NCBI RefSeq assembly: GCF_000243075.1
Contig: NC_016745.1
Coordinates: 1,815,001 to 1,879,000 of the forward strand
From: Oceanimonas sp. GK1
GTDB taxonomy: Bacteria > Pseudomonadota > Gammaproteobacteria > Enterobacterales > Aeromonadaceae
DNA: 64,000 nt
Direction: 5' to 3'
The notes under the pieces were generated by a model, which was not told the origin of the DNA, ran no database searches, and saw only the letters and a list, made by a program, of their open reading frames with translations. This document shows, in pieces, positions 16,659-25,683 of the stretch (positions are counted from its first letter, which is position 1; each line of letters starts with the position of its first letter). The position numbers were made by a program, and so were the translations under genes.

Positions 16659-17267
16659 ATGAAGCGAATAGAGCAACTGGCCAGTCTGGCGTTTGGCGGC
16701 ATGTTTCTGCTGCTGTCGCTGCTGATTGCGGTAGAGACCCTGCTGCGCAAGTTTTTCAAGGTATCCCTGCAGGGGGTCGACGAGCTGAGCGGTTACGCCC
16801 TGGCGGTGGGCGCCACCCTGGCCTTTACCATCGCGCTGTTTGGCCGTGCCCACATGCGTATCGATATTTTTCATGAGCGGCTGCCGCAAGGCCTGCAGAG
16901 CGTGCTCAACTGGCTGTCGGCCCTGTTTATGAGCGGCCTGGGCCTGTTTCTGGTGTGGGTGTGCATGAATGTGGTGCTGGAAACCCTGGACTACGGCAGC
17001 ACCGCCCAGACGCCCTGGGCGACGCCGCTGATCTACCCCCAGAGTGTGTGGATGGCGGGCCTGGCGGTGTTTGCCCTGGTGGCGCTGGGCTATGGTCTGC
17101 GCGCCACCTGGCTGCTGGCCAGTGGCCGGCATCAGGCGCTGAACCATGAATTCAACCCCAAAGGGGTGAGTGAAGAGCTGCAGGAAGAGCTGGCCGACTT
17201 TGCCCAGCGCCAGCAGCAACCGCATAAACCCACAGCGGCACCGGCGCTGGCCGGGGAGGGGGCGTAA
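16659..17267 (+). CDS. TRAP transporter small membrane subunit, DctQ type (system 2)
   Basis: The 202-residue protein has four membrane segments and the DctQ-type first-loop motif (ETLLRKFFKVSLQGVDELSG). A hydrophilic C-terminal tail of about 45 residues rich in Gln, Glu and Pro follows the last membrane helix, longer than in system 1. AAGGAG precedes the start. Its TAA overlaps the permease ATG by 1 bp. Confidence 0.88.
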   Translation: MKRIEQLASLAFGGMFLLLSLLIAVETLLRKFFKVSLQGVDELSGYALAVGATLAFTIALFGRAHMRIDIFHERLPQGLQSVLNWLSALFMSGLGLFLVWVCMNVVLETLDYGSTAQTPWATPLIYPQSVWMAGLAVFALVALGYGLRATWLLASGRHQALNHEFNPKGVSEELQEELADFAQRQQQPHKPTAAPALAGEGA

Positions 17268-18556
17268 TGACCATCACCACCGTCTTTATCGGCTTTCTGG
17301 CCATGCTCGGCATGTTGTTGCTGGGGGTGCCCATCGCCGTGGCCATGGCCCTGATCGGCGTGATTGGCGGCATCATGGTATTCGACTGGACCTTTATGGA
17401 CTCCATCGGTTCCGTGGTCTGGAGCGTACACAACGAGGCGCTGCTCACCGCCATTCCGCTGTTCATTCTGCTCGGGGAGCTGCTGCTGCGCAGCGGCATC
17501 GCCGACCGAATGTTCCTGTCCATGTCGGCCTGGCTGGGCCGGCTGCCCGGCGGCCTGCTGCACACCAATATCGGCTCCTGTGCGCTGTTTGCCGCCACTT
17601 CCGGCTCCTCGGTGGCCACCGCCGCCACCATCGGCACCGTGGCGCTGCCGTCGCTGAAGGAGCGCAACTACTCCATGCGCCAGTCCCTGGGCAGCCTGGC
17701 CGCCGGCGGCACCCTGGGCATTCTTATTCCGCCCAGCGTCAACATGCTGATCTACGGCTCGCTCACCAACAACTCCATCGGCAAGCTGTTTATGGCGGGC
17801 CTGCTTCCCGGCATTCTGCTGAGCCTGCTGTTCATGGTGTACATCGCCTTTGCCAACATGGGCCGGGGCAGCGTACGGGAAGAAAAGCTGCCGCTGTCGG
17901 AAAAGCTGCGCCTGTCCCGTTACCTGATCCCACCGGCGGTGGTGTTTGGTATTGTCATGGGCAGCATCTACAGCGGCCTGGCCACCGCCACCGAGTCCGC
18001 CGCCCTGGGGGTGATGACCGCGCTCTACTTCGCCTGGCGCTCCGGCCGGCTGACGCTGGCCTTCCTGCAGGAGTGTTTTGTCCAGACCGCGCGCATTACC
18101 GGCATGATACTGCTGATCATCACCGCCGCCTTTGTGCTCAACCTGACCATCAGCCTGACCGGGGTGGTGGACGAGCTGACCGCCTGGGTCACCTCCTTTG
18201 GCCTGAGCGTGACCGGTTTGCTGCTGGTCCTCATTCTGTTCTACCTGGCGCTCGGCATGTTCATGGACGTGTTGTCGATGCAGGTGCTGACCATTCCCAT
18301 CACCTATCCCATCGTCACCGCCCTGGGGGTGGATCCCATCTGGTACGGGGTGTTTGTGGTGCTGATGTGCGAGCTGGCGCTGATCACCCCGCCGGTGGGC
18401 ATGAACCTGTTCGTAGTGCAGAGCGTGCGCAAGGACGGCGGCAACATCAGTGATGTGATGTGGGGGGTGGTGCCCTTCATCCTGATCATGATGTTGTTCA
18501 CCTTCAGCCTGATGGTGTTCCCGGAGATTGCCCTGTGGCTGCCCAACATGATGTAA
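17267..18556 (+). CDS. TRAP transporter large permease, DctM type (system 2)
   Basis: The 429-residue polytopic permease has family blocks AIPLFILLGELLLRSG, TSGSSVATAATIGTVALP, IPPSVNMLIYGSLTNNSIG and the C-terminal LITPPVGMNLFVVQSV. It completes a second full TRAP transporter encoded within 9 kb of the first. The hydratase-like gene follows after 61 bp, in the same direction. Confidence 0.92.
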   Translation: MTITTVFIGFLAMLGMLLLGVPIAVAMALIGVIGGIMVFDWTFMDSIGSVVWSVHNEALLTAIPLFILLGELLLRSGIADRMFLSMSAWLGRLPGGLLHTNIGSCALFAATSGSSVATAATIGTVALPSLKERNYSMRQSLGSLAAGGTLGILIPPSVNMLIYGSLTNNSIGKLFMAGLLPGILLSLLFMVYIAFANMGRGSVREEKLPLSEKLRLSRYLIPPAVVFGIVMGSIYSGLATATESAALGVMTALYFAWRSGRLTLAFLQECFVQTARITGMILLIITAAFVLNLTISLTGVVDELTAWVTSFGLSVTGLLLVLILFYLALGMFMDVLSMQVLTIPITYPIVTALGVDPIWYGVFVVLMCELALITPPVGMNLFVVQSVRKDGGNISDVMWGVVPFILIMMLFTFSLMVFPEIALWLPNMM

Positions 18557-18617
18557 CCCAAAGCCGGCGCCTCGGCGCCCTGGAGCTGGCGACAGCGTGA
18601 ACATGAGGATGACGACC

Positions 18618-19391
18618 ATGGAACAACCCATTCCACCACCACAACAGGTACAGCAAGCGGTGGCCCGGGTGCTGGCCGCCTATGAAAGCGGCAGGCAGTT
18701 CGAGGCCGGCGACGGCCCGCAGACGGTGGAGCAGGCCTATGCCATTCAGGACGGCGTGGCCCGCCACCTGTGGCCGGCCCGGCGCACCCATTGCTGGAAG
18801 GTGGGGGCGCCCGACCGGGACACCGAGCCCTACAGCGCCCCCATTCCGCCGCAAAAGGTGCACGACAGCGGGGTGCGGCTGGAAGCTGCCGGCTTCCACA
18901 TGATTGGCATCGAGGCGGAGCTGGCATTTCGGGTCACGCGGTCCTTGCCGGTGCGGGCCCGGGCCTACAGCGAGCGGGAAGTGGGCGCGGCCCTGGGCAA
19001 GATGTGCGTCACCCTGGAGCTGGTGGATACCCGGCTGAAGGCATGGCAGCAGACCAGCGCCCTGTGGCGGCTGGCCGACAACCAGACCAGCGGCGGCCTG
19101 GTGGTGGGCAGCGGCATCAGTGACTGGCAAGGCCGGGAGCTGTCACTGCAGCCGGTGCAACTGACAGTGAACGGCGCCGTGCTGGCGGATCAGCGCGGCG
19201 GTCATCCGCTGGCCGATCCCACCCGGTTGCTGCATTGGGCGGTCAATCACCTGGTGGCGCGCAATCGGGGGCTGGCAGCGGGAGATCTGATCACCACCGG
19301 CAGCTGGACCGGCATGCGTTTTATCGAGCCCGGCGCCGAGGTGGTGGCCAGCTTTCCCGGCATTGGCGACGTCAGCCTGGTGGTGGCGTAA
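18618..19391 (+). CDS. 2-keto-4-pentenoate hydratase-like protein (FAH superfamily)
   Basis: The 257-residue protein resembles MhpD/HpcG hydratases and related decarboxylases, which add water to or decarboxylate unsaturated 2-oxo acids using a divalent metal. Expected ligands are seen: E99 and E101 (IGIEAELAF) and E134 (VTLELVDTR), with K61 in CWKVGAP. The family suits the last steps of a ring-cleavage or unsaturated-acid pathway. The start is ambiguous: ATG 18618 has AGGA 8 nt upstream, but in-frame GTG 18597 and ATGs at 18603 and 18609 are possible. It is probably the last enzyme of the hydantoinase/TRAP-2 operon. Confidence 0.78.
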   Translation: MEQPIPPPQQVQQAVARVLAAYESGRQFEAGDGPQTVEQAYAIQDGVARHLWPARRTHCWKVGAPDRDTEPYSAPIPPQKVHDSGVRLEAAGFHMIGIEAELAFRVTRSLPVRARAYSEREVGAALGKMCVTLELVDTRLKAWQQTSALWRLADNQTSGGLVVGSGISDWQGRELSLQPVQLTVNGAVLADQRGGHPLADPTRLLHWAVNHLVARNRGLAAGDLITTGSWTGMRFIEPGAEVVASFPGIGDVSLVVA

Positions 19392-19443
19392 GTCGCATTA
19401 ACCGGCGCCGGCCTGTCCGGTTAAGGAGGGCATCATCGCCTGG

Positions 19444-20370
19444 TTGCTTCCCGGCGGCCTGTGTGCCGCTATAGTGCTGGCCCTGCTGCTGCCGGGGCCC
19501 GGGGTCTGGCTGGCCCAATGGCAGCCGCTGCCCTGGCTGGTGGCGGTGATCTTTCTGGTCAACGGCCTGCAGACCCCGGTGCGCGAGCTCAGGCCCGATG
19601 CGGGCTTTGGCCGGGTCTTTGGCTTGGCGCTGGTCATCAGCCTGCTGCCGTCACCGCTGCTGGGCGGGCTGCTGTACCATTTCAGCGGACTGGCGCCGGG
19701 GCTGGCGCTGGGATTGCTGGTGGTGTCGGTGGTGCCGCCGACCCTGTCCTCCTGCGTGGTGCTGACCCGGCTCAGCGGCGGCAATGCCCAGTGGTCGCTG
19801 TTCATGACCTTGGGGCTGAACCTGCTGGGCATCATCACCATACCGCTGATGCTGAGCCTGCTGATCGGGAACAGCGGCGCCTTGTCGCCCTGGCCGCTGC
19901 TGCACAAGCTGTTGCTGATGGTGCTGCTGCCCTTTGTGCTGGGCATGGGGCTGCGGCTGGGGTTGGGGGCAAGGGCCGCGCAGCGCTGGATGGGCCTGGT
20001 GCCCACCCTGAGTGTGGTCACCACCGCCTGGATCACCCTGTCGACCAGCCGTCCGGCCTTGCTGGCCCTGGAAGGGGCGGACTTGCTGGCGCTGGCGGCC
20101 TGGTCGCTGCTGCTGCACGGGAGCCTGCTGGGGTTGTGCCGGCTGGCGGGCGCCGGACTGGCCCGGCCGGCGCGGCTGGCGTTGCTGTTTACCGCCGCCC
20201 AGAAAACCACCCCGGTGGCGGTCAGCGTGCTGGTGGCGATGAACGCCGCGGGCGGCCTGGCGGTGGTGGCCTGCCTGGTGTTTCACTTTCTGCACATGCT
20301 GGCCGACTCGCTGCTGGCGTCCCGGCTGGCCTCGCGGGCCCGCCATGAGGTTGCCGAGGACGGCGCCTGA
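19444..20370 (+). CDS. bile acid:sodium symporter (BASS)-like membrane transporter
   Basis: The roughly 308-residue protein is almost entirely hydrophobic with about nine or ten membrane segments. Family-like features are VVPPTLSSCVVLTRLSGGN in the middle and AQKTTPVAVSVLV near residue 255, as in the SBF-like (PF13593) branch. The start is uncertain: the first conventional codon is TTG 19444, yet the strong AAGGAGGG at 19423-19430 is better spaced for ATC at 19435 or the codons around it. It follows the hydratase by about 50 bp and may belong to the same operon as an extra organic-anion transporter. Confidence 0.72.
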   Translation: MLPGGLCAAIVLALLLPGPGVWLAQWQPLPWLVAVIFLVNGLQTPVRELRPDAGFGRVFGLALVISLLPSPLLGGLLYHFSGLAPGLALGLLVVSVVPPTLSSCVVLTRLSGGNAQWSLFMTLGLNLLGIITIPLMLSLLIGNSGALSPWPLLHKLLLMVLLPFVLGMGLRLGLGARAAQRWMGLVPTLSVVTTAWITLSTSRPALLALEGADLLALAAWSLLLHGSLLGLCRLAGAGLARPARLALLFTAAQKTTPVAVSVLVAMNAAGGLAVVACLVFHFLHMLADSLLASRLASRARHEVAEDGA

Positions 20371-20379
20371 GCCCGACGC

Positions 20380-23334
20380 TCAGGCCTGGGCCAGCCATGC
20401 CATCAGGGCGGCTTCCGGCATGGGCCTGGCCATCAGGAAACCCTGGCCGGCCGTGCAGCCCAGGGTCAGCAGCTGGCTGCGCTGGGCCTCGGTTTCCACC
20501 CCTTCCGCCACCACGGTCAGTTGCAGCTCCCGGGCCAGCTGCAGTATGCAGGCGATAATGGCCTTGTCTCGCGGTGCCGTATCCACATGACGAATAAAGG
20601 CGCGATCCAGTTTCAGCTCGTCCACCGGCAGCTCTTTCAGGTAGGCAAAGGAAGAGTAGCCGGTGCCGAAATCGTCAATGGACAGCCCCAGTCCGAGGGC
20701 CTTCAGCCGGCTCATGCGGGCGCGGCTTTCGGTGAGGTTTTCCAGGATCACGCTTTCGGTCACTTCCAGGGTCAGCCGGTGCCGGCAGGCGGGAAACTGC
20801 TGCAGCAGGGTTTCCAGCCGGGTGGTAAAGTCGGGGCTGTGAAAGTGGCGGGCACTGATGTTGACCGATAGCCGCTCGGGGCCCAGGCCCTGCCGGTGCC
20901 AGTGTTGCAGCCGCTCGCAGGCGCGCTGCAGCACCCAGTTGCCGATATCGCAGATCAGCGAGGTTTCTTCCGCCACCGGAATGAAATGCCCCGGCGGCAC
21001 CGGCGGCCGGCCCGGTGGTTGCCAGCGCAGTAGCGCCTCGACCCCCAGCAGGGCATGGCGGTCGAGGCGCAACTGGGGCTGAAAATGCAGCGTCAGCTCC
21101 TCGTTTCTCAGGGCCTGCTGCAGGGCATTGGACAGCTGCAGCCGCTCCTGCACCTCCTGGGCCATTTCCGGGCTGAAAAACACATGGCTGCCCGGGGCAA
21201 TGCGCTTGGCCATGTGGGTGGCGGTGTCGGCCTGGCGCAGGTATTCCTCCAGCTCCACCCCGGTGGCGGGAAACAGACTGATGCCGGCGCTCACGCTCAG
21301 GTGCAGACGCAGCCCGTCCAGCTCAAAGGGGGACAGAAACAGCTCGTTCAGGGCCTTGGCCAGTTGTTCGGTGCGGGTCTTGGTGGAGGAGTAGCCGTGG
21401 CCCAGACGCGGGCACAGCAGCACGAATTCGTCGCTGGCGATGCGCGCCAGGCTGGTATCGTCGTGGGCGTCGCAAAAGTGTTGCAGCCGCTGCGCCACCT
21501 GGATCAGCAACTGGTCGCCCAGGGCGTAACCCAGGGAGTCGTTGATGTTCTTGAAGCCATCCAGATCCAGTAGCAGCAGGGCGCCCCGGGTGGACTCGTG
21601 TTCGGCCAGGGCCACCGTATGGCTGATGTGCTCCACCATAAAACGGCGATTGTGCAATCCGGTGAGCTCGTCGAAATAGGCCATTTTTTCGATGCGCTCA
21701 CGACTGGATTTTTGCTCCGAAATGTCTTCCGCGTGGCAGACATAATGGCGCAGGCCCAGTCCATCCTGTATTTGGCTGATGCGCAGGTTCACCGGCAGGG
21801 TGCGGCCGTCGGCCCGGGCCAGCTGCTGCTCGCCCTGCCACCAGCCCTGGTGATGCAGGGCCCGTAAAATCACCCCCACATCGGTCATGTCCGGTTGCTT
21901 GTTGCGCAGAGACAGCACCGACAGCCCCACCAGGCTGTCCGGCTCCTGGCCGCACATGCGGGCAAAGGCCTGGTTGGCTCGCTGGATTTGCATCCGTCCG
22001 TTGGCGATAAAAATGCCTTCCCGGGTTTCAAAGGCAGCGGCCGCCACCATCAGGTGCTCTTCATCGCGCCGGTGCCGCAGTTCGGCGGTGACCCTGGGCT
22101 CGAGCTTTAACAGCAGCTCCTTGAGGTTGTGACTGTCGCTCAAGGGGTGGTCGAACAGCAACACCAGCACCCCCAGCGGCCGGCCGTCACTGTCTCGGAG
22201 CGACAGCCCGGCGTAGGCTTCTGCGCCCTGTTCGTGCAGCATGGCATCGTCGGGAAAGCGCTCGGCGAGGCCGCAGGCATGAATGCACACCGGCTCCCGG
22301 GACTGGCGGCTGAAGGCGCAGGGGGTGCCGGCCAGATCGTAACTGAACGGCGGACACAGTTGGCCTTGCCGGTGGCAGGCGATCACCCGAATCCGCTGTG
22401 CCTGGGGCAGTTGCAGCCCGGCCAGTACCGTGCTGGCGCCGGTGAGGCTGGCCAGTTGCAGCATCAGCCGGTTGAAAAAGTCCTGCCCGGTATGGCGGCA
22501 CAGCAGCGGCATCAGCCGGGTCAGCAAGTCATCGGCAGCCAGGGCCGGGGCGGGCAGGACCGGCGTTTGCTCCAGGGCCTCGGCCAGTTGGGCGGCCAGA
22601 GCCGCGACAAACTGCATGTCGGTGGCGGACATGGGGCCGTGGGCCTGGGCGTATTCCAGACTGAGCAGGCCACCGGGGCCACCGGCAAAGGGCAGGGGCA
22701 CATCCAGCCGGTGGCGAATGCCGTCGGCGGCCAGGTAGTCAAAGGCCCCCAGCAGCGGCTGCTCGGCGCAGTTGCCGAAGCTGAGGCCGCCGCGCTGGTG
22801 CAGGGTGCGCAGGTAACGCCGGTCGGCCCGGACCGGGCGCAGGGCAAAGGGCAGCCCCTGGCTGTAGAGCGGGCGCAGCAGTTCCTCGTGCTCGTAATGG
22901 CGCCACAAAATAATGCGATCCGGCTGCAACTGGCCGGTCAGAATATCCAGCAAGGCGGGCAGCTGGCCGTGGCCGTCATCCTGGTCGCGGCGCCACTGGC
23001 GCTGCAGCCGCCACTCCATCAGTCCCCGTTCATCCCGGTTTTCCTGTCGGTCGATCTCGGCGCTGAGCAGCCAGTGGCCGTGCTCCACCGGCGCCAGGTG
23101 ACATTGCCAGCGTCGGCCGTCCACGGTCAGCCCCAGCCGGGTGGCCTGGCCGGCCTGGCAGTGCTGCTCCAGGCGCTGGCGGTCGTCATTATTCAGCCGG
23201 CTGAGCAGGGAGGTATCGGGGTCGAGCGAGTCAACGTCGGCGGGCAGGGGGGTCAGCGGGTACAGGCGATATTGCGGATCCAGCCTGAAAAAGCACAGGG
23301 TGTGCTGGGCCTGGGATAGCGCAGGCAACGACAT
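20380..23334 (-). CDS. GAF/PAS/GGDEF/EAL cyclic-di-GMP phosphodiesterase
   Basis: The 984-residue cytoplasmic signalling protein shows no clear membrane segment. Order: an uncharacterised N-terminal region, a GAF-like region (about 290-430), a PAS domain (about 440-555), GGDEF (about 565-735) and EAL (about 745-980). The GGDEF motif is degenerate (RIASDEF), so cyclase activity is doubtful. The EAL domain is complete: EALLRW, the Asn of SVNIS, LEVTES, DDFGTGYSS, the Lys of ELKLDR and AEGVE, predicting c-di-GMP hydrolysis. The start MSLPALSQ is preferred over one 20 codons upstream because AAGGA lies just before it. It is convergent with the BASS gene, 9 bp apart. Confidence 0.88.
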   Translation of the reverse strand: MSLPALSQAQHTLCFFRLDPQYRLYPLTPLPADVDSLDPDTSLLSRLNNDDRQRLEQHCQAGQATRLGLTVDGRRWQCHLAPVEHGHWLLSAEIDRQENRDERGLMEWRLQRQWRRDQDDGHGQLPALLDILTGQLQPDRIILWRHYEHEELLRPLYSQGLPFALRPVRADRRYLRTLHQRGGLSFGNCAEQPLLGAFDYLAADGIRHRLDVPLPFAGGPGGLLSLEYAQAHGPMSATDMQFVAALAAQLAEALEQTPVLPAPALAADDLLTRLMPLLCRHTGQDFFNRLMLQLASLTGASTVLAGLQLPQAQRIRVIACHRQGQLCPPFSYDLAGTPCAFSRQSREPVCIHACGLAERFPDDAMLHEQGAEAYAGLSLRDSDGRPLGVLVLLFDHPLSDSHNLKELLLKLEPRVTAELRHRRDEEHLMVAAAAFETREGIFIANGRMQIQRANQAFARMCGQEPDSLVGLSVLSLRNKQPDMTDVGVILRALHHQGWWQGEQQLARADGRTLPVNLRISQIQDGLGLRHYVCHAEDISEQKSSRERIEKMAYFDELTGLHNRRFMVEHISHTVALAEHESTRGALLLLDLDGFKNINDSLGYALGDQLLIQVAQRLQHFCDAHDDTSLARIASDEFVLLCPRLGHGYSSTKTRTEQLAKALNELFLSPFELDGLRLHLSVSAGISLFPATGVELEEYLRQADTATHMAKRIAPGSHVFFSPEMAQEVQERLQLSNALQQALRNEELTLHFQPQLRLDRHALLGVEALLRWQPPGRPPVPPGHFIPVAEETSLICDIGNWVLQRACERLQHWHRQGLGPERLSVNISARHFHSPDFTTRLETLLQQFPACRHRLTLEVTESVILENLTESRARMSRLKALGLGLSIDDFGTGYSSFAYLKELPVDELKLDRAFIRHVDTAPRDKAIIACILQLARELQLTVVAEGVETEAQRSQLLTLGCTAGQGFLMARPMPEAALMAWLAQA

Positions 23335-23498
23335 GATGTAGGCGTCCTTGTTCTGTGGGTCGTAAAACCGCCTTGATGGTGCGATGCCACGCATTGTAAC
23401 GCATTGCGAAAAGCCCTGTCTCGAATCTGTTTATCAGAAATTGCTAATTTAATGTCGCCTTGTATAATCATCCTGACTTCACATTGCGGGGGCAGATC

Positions 23499-23918
23499 AT
23501 GACCATTGTTAATTTTACTCCCTGGACCGCCCTGGCCGGCGGTCTGCTGATCGGCGCCGCCGCGCTGCTGCTGTTGCTGGTGGGCGGACGGATTGCCGGC
23601 ATCAGCGGCATCGTGGCCGGCATTGGCGGCCAGTCCGACCGGGGCTGGCGCATCGCCTTTGTCGTTGGGCTGGTGGCGGTGCCGCTGGTGTTGTTTGGGC
23701 TGAATATGGCCGAGGCGGCCTCGCTGCAGCATTATTCCCCCTGGCGCCTGGTGCTGGCCGGCTTGTTGGTGGGCATCGGCACCCGGCTGGGCAATGGCTG
23801 CACCAGCGGGCATGGTATTTGCGGCCTGGGCCGGCTGTCGCCCCGCTCCATGGTGGCGACCCTGATGTTTATGGCGGCGGGTATTGCGACCGTCACCCTG
23901 CTTGGACTGGGAGGTTAA
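23499..23918 (+). CDS. YeeE/YedE family membrane protein (first of pair)
   Basis: The 139-residue inner-membrane protein has four predicted helices and the hallmark [19 protein letters not shown] near residue 105, whose cysteines are those proposed to handle thiosulfate or sulfur in YeeE/YedE proteins. It represents one half of the usual long protein; the second half is encoded by the next gene. The chosen ATG follows GGGGG at good spacing. The stop is 2 bp before the partner's start. Confidence 0.85.
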   Translation: MTIVNFTPWTALAGGLLIGAAALLLLLVGGRIAGISGIVAGIGGQSDRGWRIAFVVGLVAVPLVLFGLNMAEAASLQHYSPWRLVLAGLLVGIGTRLGNGCTSGHGICGLGRLSPRSMVATLMFMAAGIATVTLLGLGG

Positions 23919-23920
23919 TC

Positions 23921-24337
23921 ATGTTGATGGTGGTTGCACTGTTGTCGGGAGCCTTGTTTGGGCTGGGGCTGTTGGTGTCGGGCATGATGAACCCGGCCAA
24001 GGTACTGGGGTTTCTGGATCTGTTCGGTCAGTGGGACCCGAGCCTGGCGCTGGTGATGGGCGGGGCCCTGGCGGTGTTTGCGCCCGGTTACTGGTGGTGG
24101 CGCAAACAGGGCCGAAGTCGCTGTGTCTTGGGCGGTGAGCTGCCCGCGGTGCCGCCGGCCCGGTTTGACCGCAAACTGCTGCTGGGGGCGCTGTTGTTCG
24201 GCATCGGCTGGGGGCTGGCGGGACTCTGTCCGGGCCCGGCGCTGGGGCTGCTGGGCAGCCTGCAATGGCAGGCCGGCCTGTTTGTGGTGGCCATGATCAT
24301 CGGCTTCTGGCTGGTAGGGCGGATGCAGAAAGCCTGA
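23921..24337 (+). CDS. YeeE/YedE family membrane protein (second of pair)
   Basis: The 138-residue membrane protein corresponds to the other half of YeeE/YedE (DUF6691-type). It shows GLLVSGMMNPAKVLGFLD at the N terminus and GIGWGLAGLCPGPAL near residue 95, with a cysteine at the position expected for sulfur-compound transport. Such split pairs often accompany beta-lactamase-like or rhodanese genes; none is adjacent here. The pair is probably cotranscribed and ends at dispersed repeat R2. Confidence 0.85.
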   Translation: MLMVVALLSGALFGLGLLVSGMMNPAKVLGFLDLFGQWDPSLALVMGGALAVFAPGYWWWRKQGRSRCVLGGELPAVPPARFDRKLLLGALLFGIGWGLAGLCPGPALGLLGSLQWQAGLFVVAMIIGFWLVGRMQKA

Positions 24338-24367
24338 AGCAGACTCAGCCGCGTGTTGAACGCACCT

Positions 24368-24650
24368 TCGTCGGCCAAAGCGCACTGCTTCGCCGGCACG
24401 CCGTGAATACTTCCTTGTAGGCTCCACTGCGCCATCCATGGCGCAGAGGGCACGGCGAAACAGACACACTTTGTCCTCCTGGCTGTCACTCTGAGTTGCC
24501 TGCTGGCATCCAACAGTTAACTCTGAAGCTGCACGAAGCAGCAGTGGGGATTGCCGGAGCCGACCGTCACATGCCATGGACGGCATGTGCCGAGCGTTAC
24601 AGGGAGGTGCTTGAAGCGTGTTGGCAGAGCGCAACCGCGCTGTTGCTTCG
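24368..24650. repeat. dispersed repeat R2 (uninterrupted copy)
   Basis: Matches R1 (3681-3890 joined to 5292-5362). It holds an outer palindrome TGCGCCATCCATGGCGCA at 24428-24445 and an inner 117-bp unit bounded by inverted repeats CGAAGCAGCAG (24534-24544) and CTGTTGCTTCG (24640-24650, 10/11). At its centre is CACATGCC-ATGGAC-GGCATGTG (24568-24589). It fills the gap between the convergent yedE pair and bcp. The structure is MITE- or REP-like; no protein is encoded. Confidence 0.85.
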
Positions 24651-24670
24651 CATTGCGCTCTCTTCCTGTT

Positions 24671-25138
24671 TTATTGCTGTTTCAGATAGTCCAGCACCAC
24701 CTCGTGGTGATCCTTGGTCTTGAACTTGTCGAATACCTTGGCCACGGTGCCGGTTTCGTCAATCAGAAAGCTGATGCGGTGAATGCCGTCGTATTCCTTG
24801 CCCATGAACTTCTTCGGCCCCCAGACGCCAAAGGCATCGGCCACGGCGTGGTCCTCGTCGGACAGCAGGGTGAAGTTGAGCGCGTCCTTTTCTTCAAACT
24901 TTTTCAGCCGCGCCACCGAGTCCGGGCTGATGCCCAGCACCACCACCTTGAGTGCCTCCAGCTCGGCACGGCTGTCCCGCAGGCCGCAGGCCTGTACCTT
25001 GCAGCCCGGAGTCATGGCCTTGGGGTAAAAATACACCAGCACCTTCTTGCCGCTGAAGTCGCTCAGGCTGACGGCCTGGCCGTTCTGATCGCAAAGGGTA
25101 AAGGCCGGAGCCTGCTTGCCTTCCTGCAGATAGGTCAT
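24671..25138 (-). CDS. bcp: thioredoxin-dependent thiol peroxidase (Bcp/PrxQ)
   Basis: Peroxiredoxin that reduces peroxides with electrons from thioredoxin. The 155-residue protein has peroxidatic C46 in MTPGCKVQACGLRD and resolving C51 five residues later, the PrxQ arrangement. The start MTYLQEGKQAP overlaps the gcvR stop by 4 bp, so gcvR-bcp is an operon as in E. coli. Confidence 0.95.
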   Translation of the reverse strand: MTYLQEGKQAPAFTLCDQNGQAVSLSDFSGKKVLVYFYPKAMTPGCKVQACGLRDSRAELEALKVVVLGISPDSVARLKKFEEKDALNFTLLSDEDHAVADAFGVWGPKKFMGKEYDGIHRISFLIDETGTVAKVFDKFKTKDHHEVVLDYLKQQ

Positions 25139-25683
25139 TTGCTGTTTCCTGTGGTTGGTTTGCGTTTGAGGCGAAAACTGTAGGAGTCGCACTCCAGCTC
25201 GGTGCACAGCCGCTCAAAAGTGGCCTGGGCTTCGTCGTCGCTGAGCTGCTCGGGCAGGTTGAGCTGAAAATGCGTCTGGAACTTGCCGTTGTGCTCCCCG
25301 TTCAGGGTCTGGTTCTGCATGGCCTGAATGTCCCAGCCGGCGTCGCTGAAAAACTGGGTGCAGCGATTCACGATGCCGGGCCGGTCGGTCAGCGTAATAT
25401 CGGCATCGGCGCTCAGCACATAGCTGGGCTGATTCAGCACCTGGGTGCGTTTCATCATGGTGATCAACTGCTGGCTCTGGCCAAACAGCGGCAGGGTGGT
25501 TTCCAGCCGGGTGATCTGGTTCCAGCTGCCCGACAGCAGCAGAATAAAGGTAAACTCGTTGCCGAAAATGCCCAGACGGCTGTCGACGATGTTGCAGCCG
25601 CAATCGGAAACATGGCGGGCCACTTCGTTCACGATGCCGGCTCTGTTTTCGCCTATGGCGGTCACCACGAGATGATGGGTCAT
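25135..25683 (-). CDS. gcvR: glycine cleavage system transcriptional repressor
   Basis: The 182-residue protein consists of two ACT domains (about 1-80 and 90-165), matching GcvR, which binds GcvA in the presence of glycine and prevents activation of gcvTHP. Landmarks are HHLVVTAIGENRAGIVNEVA and the second-domain DRPGIVNRCTQFFSDAGWDI. The start MTHHLVV is the family start. It overlaps bcp by 4 bp and is divergent from bamC; the dapA gene that usually lies between gcvR and bamC is missing. Confidence 0.93.
   Translation of the reverse strand: MTHHLVVTAIGENRAGIVNEVARHVSDCGCNIVDSRLGIFGNEFTFILLLSGSWNQITRLETTLPLFGQSQQLITMMKRTQVLNQPSYVLSADADITLTDRPGIVNRCTQFFSDAGWDIQAMQNQTLNGEHNGKFQTHFQLNLPEQLSDDEAQATFERLCTELECDSYSFRLKRKPTTGNSK

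Noticed and set aside
15450-17225. Long open frame antisense to the TRAP-2 receptor and DctQ genes
   Set aside because: High-GC codon bias on the sense strand keeps the opposite frame open; His/Gln/Gly-rich composition, no family match and full overlap with well-supported genes.
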